Source: Acinetobacter vivianii (lineage in GTDB: Bacteria > Pseudomonadota > Gammaproteobacteria > Pseudomonadales > Moraxellaceae). Taken from it: a stretch of 64,000 nucleotides of DNA. The stretch is taken from assembly GCF_014635885.1 (NCBI RefSeq), contig NZ_BMDR01000003.1, forward strand, positions 434,001 to 498,000, read 5' to 3'. The translations under genes and the position numbers were made by a program. The notes under the pieces were generated by a model. The model was not told the origin of the DNA. It saw only the letters and a list, made by a program, of their open reading frames with translations, and ran no database searches. Shown in pieces: positions 57,502-64,000 of the stretch (positions are counted from its first letter, which is position 1; every line of letters begins with the position of its first letter).

Positions 57502-57549
57502 TTTATTTTTTAATTAATATACTCATAGGTACATTAATTAAAAAATAAA
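57502..57549. promoter_or_regulatory. Large inverted-repeat operator between the RND operon and the TetR gene
   Basis: Arms of 21 bp (57502-57522 and 57529-57549) match in reverse complement at 20 of 21 positions around a 6-bp centre. Each arm is the AT-rich block TTTATTTTTTAATTAAT followed by ATAC or GTAC. It occupies the 151-bp divergent promoter region and is the obvious binding site for the TetR protein encoded next door, controlling both the pump operon and its own gene. Binding is inferred from position and symmetry. Confidence 0.75.
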
Positions 57550-57592
57550 TCTACCCATCTGATTTTTAAATTGACTAAAAGAGAAAGATAAC

Positions 57593-58216
57593 GTGCAAAT
57601 CCATAGTGGTCGCCCTAAAGATTTAGAGAAAAGAGCCAAAATTTTACAGGCCGCAAAATCTATTTTTTTAAAAATGGGTTACCACGCCACCAACATGAAC
57701 CAGATTGCCAAAGAAGCAGGTGTCACCAAACTTACGGTGTACAACCACTTTCAGGACAAGAACAATCTGTTCATGTGTGCGATTCAAGAAAGCTGCGAAG
57801 AATCGATTCGGGCCAAACAGTTTGAACTGACGGCGGACTCTGATTTTAAACAGGCCTTGCTTCTCATGTGCCAGCGGGCTTTAAATATTATTTATCTTCC
57901 TGAAGCCTTGAAACTGGATTGTGTCCTGTTCGAACTGGCGGCAGAACAGAGCCCCTTAACCCGACAGTTTTTTGATGCCTCACATACCCGCATGTGTCAT
58001 GTCTGGTGTGATTTTTTTGAGCAAGCTATCGCGTTTAAATTTATTCAGGCCGATGAACCGATCAAGCAGACTGAACTGATCATTTCCTTGCTGCTGGGGA
58101 TCCGTCACCAGCAAGTGTTGCTCGGTTTAGCGCCTGTTCCAACAGCAGATGAAATCGATCAGATGATTCAGCATGCAATCGAGATTTTTTTGCTTAAATA
58201 TCAGACTAAAGTTTAG
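57593..58216 (+). CDS. TetR-family repressor of the RND operon
   Basis: A 207-aa regulator starting at GTG 57593 after GAGAAAG. The N-terminal helix-turn-helix (about 8-57) has ATNMNQIAKEAGVTKLTVYNHFQDKNNLF, typical of TetR proteins. The C-terminal part is an all-helical ligand domain resembling the AefR-like group. It is divergent from the adaptor-permease operon, with a 48-bp dyad between them, so ligand-relieved repression of the pump is the likely role. Confidence 0.9.
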   Translation: MQIHSGRPKDLEKRAKILQAAKSIFLKMGYHATNMNQIAKEAGVTKLTVYNHFQDKNNLFMCAIQESCEESIRAKQFELTADSDFKQALLLMCQRALNIIYLPEALKLDCVLFELAAEQSPLTRQFFDASHTRMCHVWCDFFEQAIAFKFIQADEPIKQTELIISLLLGIRHQQVLLGLAPVPTADEIDQMIQHAIEIFLLKYQTKV

Positions 58217-58300
58217 ATAAATTTCACATTTTTTTACGTTCTGCTCTTGGATTGTCTTTCAATCGCGCTATAGTCGAATGAGAACAACAGGAGAATTAGA

Positions 58301-60985
58301 ATGATTCAGCAAATCACTGCTCCACTACGTGAAGATGTCCGCTTACTGGGCAACTTACTGGGAGAGACCTTAAAGCAACATGCTGGGCAAGATTTGTTTA
58401 ATCAGATTGAGCAAATTCGGGCATTAGCCAAAGGCGCACGTGACGGCCAGATCGAAGCAGAAAAACAGCTAGAACAACTTTTCCTCGGTTTAAAAGATGA
58501 AGAGATTTTACCGCTGACCCGTGCTTTCTCACATTTTCTTAACTTTGCCAATATTGCGGAACAGTACCATGTGGTGCGAAGCCGTCGTCAGGCCGAGTTT
58601 GATGAGCAAGCGCCAAGTCCTAATCCACTCCCGCATTTGTTTGAAAAATTCAAAAGTCAGCAGATCAATGCACAACAACTGTTTCAACAAATCTGTGATT
58701 TAAAAATTGAACTGGTACTGACGGCCCACCCAACCGAAGTCAGCCGTCGTACCTTAATTCAAAAATATGACGACATTACCGATTGTCTTTCACAATTAGA
58801 TCAGCAAAAGCTGACCCCGAAAGAACGTCAACAAACCATTGCAACGCTCAAGCAATTGATCAGTTCAGCATGGCAGACCGATGAAATCCGTCAACATCGC
58901 CCAACCCCTGTGGATGAAGCGAAATGGGGCTTTGCGACGATTGAGCAGTCGCTCTGGAATGCCGTACCTAAATTTGTTCGCGAACTGAATGAATTGTCTC
59001 AACAGCATTGTGAACAAAGTCTGCCACTCAATGTTGCACCAATTCGCTTTGCCTCTTGGATGGGTGGAGACCGTGATGGCAACCCGAATGTAACGCATCA
59101 AGTTACACAAGAAGTCCTCTGGTTATCGCGTTGGCAAGCAGCGGATCTTTATCTGCGTGATATTGAAAATCTGCGTTGGGAATTGTCGATTCAAAGCTGT
59201 TCCGATGAACTGACTCAAGCTTTGGGTTATGAACATCCAGAACCGTATCGTGAATATTTACGCGAAACCCGCGAACGTTTAAAAGCGACACGTGCATGGT
59301 TGGCCCATCGTCTGCAAGGCACTGAAGCAGCAGATGACAGCAATATCATCAGAACCAAAGATGAATTACTCGCACCACTATTACTGTGTTATCGCTCACT
59401 GATCGACTGTAATATGGCTGAGATTGCCAACGGACAATTACTCGACTTTATTTATCGGGTGAACTGCTTCGGAATTGAACTGCTAAAACTCGATATCCGT
59501 CAGGAATCGGGGCGTCATCGCCAAGCGATTTCAGCCATTACTGAATATTTGGGTCTAGGCAATTTTGAATCGTGGACCGAACAGGCACGCCAAAACTTCC
59601 TGATTCAGGAACTGCAAAGCAAGCGCCCATTACTGCCGAAATTTTTTAATGAGCCTGAAGGTAGCCTGATTCAGCATTCCGATGTGCTCGAAGTGTTTGC
59701 CACCATGCGCACCTTGGCAGAACAGCCACCTGAAAGTCTGGGCGCCTATATTATTTCGATGGCAGAATATCCAAGTGATGTGCTGGCAGTCTTGTTACTC
59801 CAAAAAGAAGCGGGCATCCAGCAGCCTCTACGTGTGGTGCCTTTATTCGAGACCTTGAAGGATCTCGATGGCGCCGCCAAAACCATGAATACCCTGTTCA
59901 ATATGCATTGGTATAAACAGCATATTCAAGGCAAACATGAAGTCATGATTGGCTACTCCGACTCCGCCAAAGATGCAGGCTTTATGTCAGCCAACTGGGC
60001 GCAATATCGTGCTCAGGAAGAACTGACGGCGATTGCCAAACAGCATGGCGTGCAATTGACCTTATTCCACGGTCGTGGGGGTTCAATCAGCCGTGGTGGT
60101 GCACCTACCCAGCAAGCTTTGTTCTCTCAACCACCGGGTTCGATTTCTGGCGCGATTCGTGTCACCGAGCAAGGTGAGATGATTCGCTTTAAATTCGGTC
60201 TGGAAGGCATTGCTCTGCAAAATCTGGAAATCTACACCGCAGCGACTTTGGAAGCGACCTTACTCCCGCCACCTGAGCCGAAACAAGAATGGCGTGACCT
60301 GATGAATCAAATGACGGATTTATCGGTACAGGTTTATCGCCAAACCGTGCGTGAAAATCCAAATTTTGTGAGTTATCTACGTACCGTTACCCCTGAGCTG
60401 GAATTACAGATGTTGCCGCTCGGATCACGACCAGCCAAACGTAAAGTCAGTGGGGGAATCGAGTCCTTACGTGCCATTCCGTGGGTATTTGCATGGACAC
60501 AGATTCGCCTGATGCTACCAGCATGGCTCGGTACGGGCACCGCAATCAATCAGGTTCATGGGCAACACCAAAACACGCTGGATGAGATGCTTGAACAATG
60601 GCCTTATTTTCAGACATTGATTGATATGCTGGAAATGGTACTGTCCAAGTCTGATGCAGATATTGCGCTGTATTATGAATCGCATCTGACTCAAGATCAG
60701 GACTTAAAAGTTCTTGGTGTCGAGTTACGTCAACGCCTGCAAAATGCGGTCGATACCCTACTTCGCCTAAAAGGTGAATCTAAACTTCTAAGCAATAATG
60801 AAGTGCTGGATCAATCAATGCAGGTGCGTAAACCGTATTTGTTGCCTTTGCATTTATTACAGGCTGAATTGATGAAACGTCGACGCCTCTATCTGGCCGA
60901 GCATCAAACTGAGCACAGTCCAGTGGATCATGCCTTGATGGTTAGCATCGCGGGTATTGCGGCAGGCTTGCGTAATACGGGCTAA
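58301..60985 (+). CDS. ppc: Phosphoenolpyruvate carboxylase
   Basis: An 894-aa anaplerotic enzyme making oxaloacetate from PEP and bicarbonate. The two active-site signatures are present: LVLTAHPTEVSRRTL at about 140-154 and GYSDSAKDAGFMSANW at about 548-563. The catalytic loop FHGRGGSISRGGAPTQQALFSQPPGS (about 587-612) and the C-terminal GIAAGLRNTG end are also present. Full length. CAGGAG precedes the ATG. Confidence 0.98.
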   Translation: MIQQITAPLREDVRLLGNLLGETLKQHAGQDLFNQIEQIRALAKGARDGQIEAEKQLEQLFLGLKDEEILPLTRAFSHFLNFANIAEQYHVVRSRRQAEFDEQAPSPNPLPHLFEKFKSQQINAQQLFQQICDLKIELVLTAHPTEVSRRTLIQKYDDITDCLSQLDQQKLTPKERQQTIATLKQLISSAWQTDEIRQHRPTPVDEAKWGFATIEQSLWNAVPKFVRELNELSQQHCEQSLPLNVAPIRFASWMGGDRDGNPNVTHQVTQEVLWLSRWQAADLYLRDIENLRWELSIQSCSDELTQALGYEHPEPYREYLRETRERLKATRAWLAHRLQGTEAADDSNIIRTKDELLAPLLLCYRSLIDCNMAEIANGQLLDFIYRVNCFGIELLKLDIRQESGRHRQAISAITEYLGLGNFESWTEQARQNFLIQELQSKRPLLPKFFNEPEGSLIQHSDVLEVFATMRTLAEQPPESLGAYIISMAEYPSDVLAVLLLQKEAGIQQPLRVVPLFETLKDLDGAAKTMNTLFNMHWYKQHIQGKHEVMIGYSDSAKDAGFMSANWAQYRAQEELTAIAKQHGVQLTLFHGRGGSISRGGAPTQQALFSQPPGSISGAIRVTEQGEMIRFKFGLEGIALQNLEIYTAATLEATLLPPPEPKQEWRDLMNQMTDLSVQVYRQTVRENPNFVSYLRTVTPELELQMLPLGSRPAKRKVSGGIESLRAIPWVFAWTQIRLMLPAWLGTGTAINQVHGQHQNTLDEMLEQWPYFQTLIDMLEMVLSKSDADIALYYESHLTQDQDLKVLGVELRQRLQNAVDTLLRLKGESKLLSNNEVLDQSMQVRKPYLLPLHLLQAELMKRRRLYLAEHQTEHSPVDHALMVSIAGIAAGLRNTG

Positions 60986-61295
60986 ACATTATTTCCAAAA
61001 TTGCCATCAACACAAAAGACCGCTGTTGATGGCAGAATTGGCAAAATATGCCAATTTCATAAAAAAATTTGAAAAAGTTTTTAAAATTATTTTGAAAATA
61101 AAAGAGTTAATTTTTTAAAATGTCTAAGCAAAATAAATAATAATTCCACTAGCTTATTTTGAAACAAATTTTACCAAAAGGTAAAAATACAAAGTCCTCA
61201 CGCCTGATCTGGCAATATTCTCAATGACTTATAGGTGAAAGCTCGTTTTAAGACAGGGTATCATACGCGCTGATATCAAATAATGAGTCTAATTT
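60986..61295. other. ppc-uraA intergenic region with two hairpins
   Basis: Two consecutive perfect inverted repeats follow ppc: TGCCATCAACA/TGTTGATGGCA (61002-61012, 61024-61034) and AATTGGCA/TGCCAATT (61036-61043, 61049-61056). Neither has a strong T-run, so they may stabilise the ppc 3' end rather than terminate cleanly. The rest is AT-rich and presumably carries the uraA promoter; no further gene is seen. Confidence 0.55.
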
Positions 61296-62591
61296 ATGTC
61301 CAGTTGGTTTCCAAAATGGCAGCCGTATCAGGGGACGGTCGATCATCGCCCTGTTGCGACAAATGAATATTTACCGCCCTTACAAAGCGCGGTACTGGGG
61401 GTTCAACACGCATTTGCAATGTTCGGCTCAACCGTACTTGCACCGTTATTGATGGGTTTTAGCCCGAACCTTGCCATTTTAATGTCAGGGATCTGTACCA
61501 TTCTGTTTTTCTTTATGACAGGTGGACGAGTTCCGAGTTATTTAGGCTCAAGTTTTGCTTTTATTGGTGTGGTGGCAGCAGCAACTGGTCATATTACGGG
61601 TTCAGGTGCTAATCCAAACTTATCAGTCGCATTAGGCGGGATTGTGGTCTGCGGTATCGTATATGCCCTGATCGGTTTTGCGGTGATGCTGACAGGAACT
61701 CGCTGGATCGAAAAACTCATGCCTCCTGTGGTCACAGGTGCGATCGTGATGATCATTGGTCTTAACCTGGCACCCGTGACCATCAAAGGGGTTGCAGGTC
61801 AGCCTTTTGAAATGTGGATGGCATTAACCACCGTACTGAGTATGGGGATCATTGCGGTCTTTACCAAAGGGCTATTACAACGTTTATTGCTATTGATTGG
61901 CCTTTTAATTGCCTATGCAATTTATGCCATCGCCAGCAATGGTCTGGGTTATGGCAAGCCGATTGATTTCTCCCAAATCTCAGCGGCGCCATGGTTTGGT
62001 GTCCCAAGCTTTTCACATCCTACTTTTGATTTGAATGCCATTCTGATCATTGCACCTGTGGCACTGATTCTAGTGGCAGAAAACTTGGGCCATATCAAGG
62101 CCGTCGGAGCAATGACTGGCGAAAACCTCACCCCACAACTGGGTAAAGCCTTTGTTGCCGATGGTGTTGCAACCACGTTATCAGGTGGTGTGGGTGCGCC
62201 AGGTATGACCACCTATGGCGAGAATATCGGGGTGATGGCAGTTACTCGCGTTTATTCGACACTGGTCTTTGTGATTGCAGGTGTATTTGCAATTATTCTA
62301 GGGCTTTCACCTAAGTTTGGTGCAGTCATCAGTACTATTCCAAATGCGGTACTCACAGGTGCATCGATTGTTGTCTTTGGTTTAATCACTATCGCAGGTG
62401 CAAAAATCTGGATCGAGAATAAAGTCGACTTCTCAAACAATAAAAACCTGATCGTGGCTTCAGTGACCATTATTTTAGGTGCAGGTAACTTTGAATTATT
62501 GTTTGGTAACTTCAATCTCGGCGGTATCGGGACTGCAACTTTTGCAGCGATTTTCCTGAACCTGCTGTTTAATTTAAAAGATAAAAACTAA
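61296..62591 (+). CDS. uraA: Uracil permease (NCS2 family)
   Basis: A 431-aa inner-membrane nucleobase:proton symporter with about 14 helices. It has QSAVLGVQHAFAMFGSTVLAPLLMGF near the N-terminus and GALIG-like central helices. The substrate region VAENLGHIKAVGAMTGENLTPQLGKAF (about 264-290) and the uracil-type GVGAPGMTTYGENIGVMAVTRVYS (about 301-324) are distinctive. The last motif separates UraA/PyrP from xanthine permeases. A good terminator follows. Confidence 0.95.
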   Translation: MSSWFPKWQPYQGTVDHRPVATNEYLPPLQSAVLGVQHAFAMFGSTVLAPLLMGFSPNLAILMSGICTILFFFMTGGRVPSYLGSSFAFIGVVAAATGHITGSGANPNLSVALGGIVVCGIVYALIGFAVMLTGTRWIEKLMPPVVTGAIVMIIGLNLAPVTIKGVAGQPFEMWMALTTVLSMGIIAVFTKGLLQRLLLLIGLLIAYAIYAIASNGLGYGKPIDFSQISAAPWFGVPSFSHPTFDLNAILIIAPVALILVAENLGHIKAVGAMTGENLTPQLGKAFVADGVATTLSGGVGAPGMTTYGENIGVMAVTRVYSTLVFVIAGVFAIILGLSPKFGAVISTIPNAVLTGASIVVFGLITIAGAKIWIENKVDFSNNKNLIVASVTIILGAGNFELLFGNFNLGGIGTATFAAIFLNLLFNLKDKN

Positions 62592-62598
62592 AATATTG

Positions 62599-62625
62599 AA
62601 GGCAGCCTCCAAGCTGCCTTTTTTT
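62599..62625 (+). terminator. uraA terminator
   Basis: AAGGCAGC/GCTGCCTT (62599-62606, 62613-62620) around a 6-base loop is followed by T residues. Confidence 0.92.
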
Positions 62626-62702
62626 CATCTTGCACTTTTATCCTATCTTTATCTTGCTCAGTTTTAGTATGATGGCCTTTTATATTTCAATACGTTCCGC
62701 TC

Positions 62703-63599
62703 ATGCGTTTCGATTTCTTTGATTTACAACTGGTTCTTCATATTGTGGCAACAGGCAGCCTGACCAAAGGCGCCGAGCTTTCTGCCATTTCCTTGCAAGC
62801 TGCCAGCGAGCGGATTAAAAAACTCGAACAATATTTTGCAACGCCCTTATTTATTCGACAAACAACGGGCGTTGAGCTGACCACCGCGGGTCATGCTTTG
62901 GCTGAGCATGCGCGACGCCTCATGCAGCAAAAAGATCTACTTGAACACGACATGCAGCGCTTTCGCCCCACGACACTGGAAGCACTGACTTTATGGTGTA
63001 ATTCGTCTGCACAAAGTGAATATTTACCGCCTCTGTTACCGCAATATTTGATGCTACATCCCGAGATCAATCTCGACTTACACGAAGCAGAAAGTTCTGA
63101 AATTGTTGAAGCATTGACTCAAGGCGTGGCGCGTTTAGGACTGGTCTCCAGCTTTTTTGATACGCGTCATTTGCAAACGCAGGAATTTGCCAGTGATCCA
63201 TTGGTGCTGATCTGCCCAGCTCATCATACCTTGACCCAGCAAACGCAACTGAATCTGGTCGATGCCTTAAATTATGGTTTTATTGGTCTAATGCCCCATC
63301 ATTCTTTGCAACAATCGATTGAAACTCAAGCCAAGCTATTGGGCTTCAATATCCAGTATCGCCTACGTTTACCCAATTTTTCAGCCATTGCAGAGGTCGT
63401 CGCCAAAGGCGTAGGGATTGCGATTATGCCCGCGCGCGCAGCACAGCGTTTGCAGCCAGAGTATGATTTTCATGCAGTACAATTACTGGGTGCCTGGGCG
63501 AACCGTAAATTGCTGTTAGCAGCACAGGATTTTTCTCAGCTGCCACAAGGCTACCAATATTTTGCTGAATTTTTGATGCAACATCGTCCCTCTTGCTGA
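62703..63599 (+). CDS. LysR-family transcriptional regulator
   Basis: A 298-aa LysR protein. The helix-turn-helix is at about 5-60 (GSLTKGAELSAISLQAASERIKKLEQYF) and the effector domain at about 90-290 (LTLWCNSSAQSEYLPPLLPQYLMLHPEINLDLHEAESSEIVEAL). It ends 6 bp from the convergent TSUP gene at 63606. The target is unknown. Confidence 0.92.
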   Translation: MRFDFFDLQLVLHIVATGSLTKGAELSAISLQAASERIKKLEQYFATPLFIRQTTGVELTTAGHALAEHARRLMQQKDLLEHDMQRFRPTTLEALTLWCNSSAQSEYLPPLLPQYLMLHPEINLDLHEAESSEIVEALTQGVARLGLVSSFFDTRHLQTQEFASDPLVLICPAHHTLTQQTQLNLVDALNYGFIGLMPHHSLQQSIETQAKLLGFNIQYRLRLPNFSAIAEVVAKGVGIAIMPARAAQRLQPEYDFHAVQLLGAWANRKLLLAAQDFSQLPQGYQYFAEFLMQHRPSC

Positions 63600-63605
63600 A
63601 TGCGG

Positions 63606-63998
63606 TTAATGCGCAATCATATATAGCCCTAATGCCATTAAGCCCATAAAGAATAAACGGCGAAAACGTTGCTCATTGAGTTGATAACGGATTTTTTTAC
63701 CCAGCCACATCCCAAATAAAGCAGCAACTAAAGCCACCGCAGACAGTCGATAATCCAGCGTGATACCAGCCATCGGATTGTGATGCAGGAAAAAAGCCAA
63801 ACAGAAGGTGGAAACGGTAAAGGTCAAACCTAGCGCCTGTACCAGTTCATCCCGTTTCAAATGTAAGGACTGCAAATACGGCACCACTGGAATAATGACC
63901 ACCCCTGTGGCAACGGTCACTGCGCCGCCAATATAGCCAACAATAGGCGACAACCAACGCTCATATTTAGCCAGATGAGGTAGTCTTTTCACACAGAG
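63606..63998 (-). CDS. TSUP (TauE/SafE) family permease, C-terminal part
   Basis: This is the C-terminal half of a membrane protein of the sulfite-exporter TauE/SafE family, with four helices (for example SPIVGYIGGAVTVATGVVIIPVVPYL and LSAVALVAALFGMWLGKKI). Complete members are about 250 aa; about 130 residues are visible. The frame stays open to the right window edge, and the GTG at 63992 is internal. The true start therefore lies outside the window. The family transports sulfite, organosulfonates or other small anions. Confidence 0.8.
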   Translation of the reverse strand, partial: LCVKRLPHLAKYERWLSPIVGYIGGAVTVATGVVIIPVVPYLQSLHLKRDELVQALGLTFTVSTFCLAFFLHHNPMAGITLDYRLSAVALVAALFGMWLGKKIRYQLNEQRFRRLFFMGLMALGLYMIAH

Positions 63999-64000
63999 GC

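Overview
The window reads as chromosome of an Acinetobacter species (Moraxellaceae, Gammaproteobacteria). The support is the moderately AT-rich composition, the block ribB-ribH-nusB-thiL-pgpA followed by glmU-glmS, the dapA-bamC-purC neighbourhood, a divergent ADC-type class C beta-lactamase, a nicotinamidase like the one known from A. baumannii, and many LysR regulators. Most of it is housekeeping DNA. I see no prophage, insertion sequence, CRISPR array, rRNA or tRNA. Protein names rest on motifs read by eye, not on database searches.

The most interesting region is the first 1.7 kb. Two minus-strand, non-coding units of about 130 nt flank a LysR gene. Each has a sigma-70-like promoter, a GacA-type box (TGTAAG-N6-CTTACA; perfect in one, one mismatch in the other) at the same distance upstream, five or six AGGA motifs (one in the loop of a conserved hairpin), and a terminator whose loop is GGA. 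This is the architecture of the RsmX/Y/Z sRNAs that sequester CsrA/RsmA. A 41-residue secreted or membrane microprotein lies between them.

1.7-4.4 kb is an AT-rich accessory stretch (PhzF-like protein, LysE exporter, LysR regulator, small membrane protein). 4.5-10.7 kb holds psd with a sulfurtransferase, a cluster of intergenic hairpin repeats, pncB, a periplasmic catalase with an ankyrin partner, and dtd. 10.7-14.7 kb holds an SCP2 protein, a small membrane protein, and serB divergent from an AhpA/Smp-like membrane protein. 14.9-21.7 kb is the riboflavin/nusB/thiL/pgpA/glmUS series, in which riboflavin, thiamine-PP, phospholipid and cell-wall precursor genes are transcribed together.

21.7-25.3 kb is a low-GC islet with long non-coding flanks, carrying a HemL-like class III aminotransferase and an AraC regulator. 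25.3-32.9 kb carries YitT, Lrp, pncA, dapA-bamC-purC, a lipoprotein amidohydrolase and an acyltransferase. 33.1-39.8 kb carries a short UvrA paralogue, rarA, the ADC-like beta-lactamase directly behind a PQQ sugar dehydrogenase, and a YcgN-like protein. 40-50.4 kb carries a DUF1328 protein, a dienelactone hydrolase, mutY, a LytM lipoprotein, tag, ahr, a MocR regulator, a LysR/aldo-keto reductase/MFS cluster and a START protein. 50.5-64 kb carries dapB, dnaJ, an RND pump with a divergent TetR gene and a large inverted repeat between them, ppc, uraA, a LysR regulator and the end of a TSUP permease.
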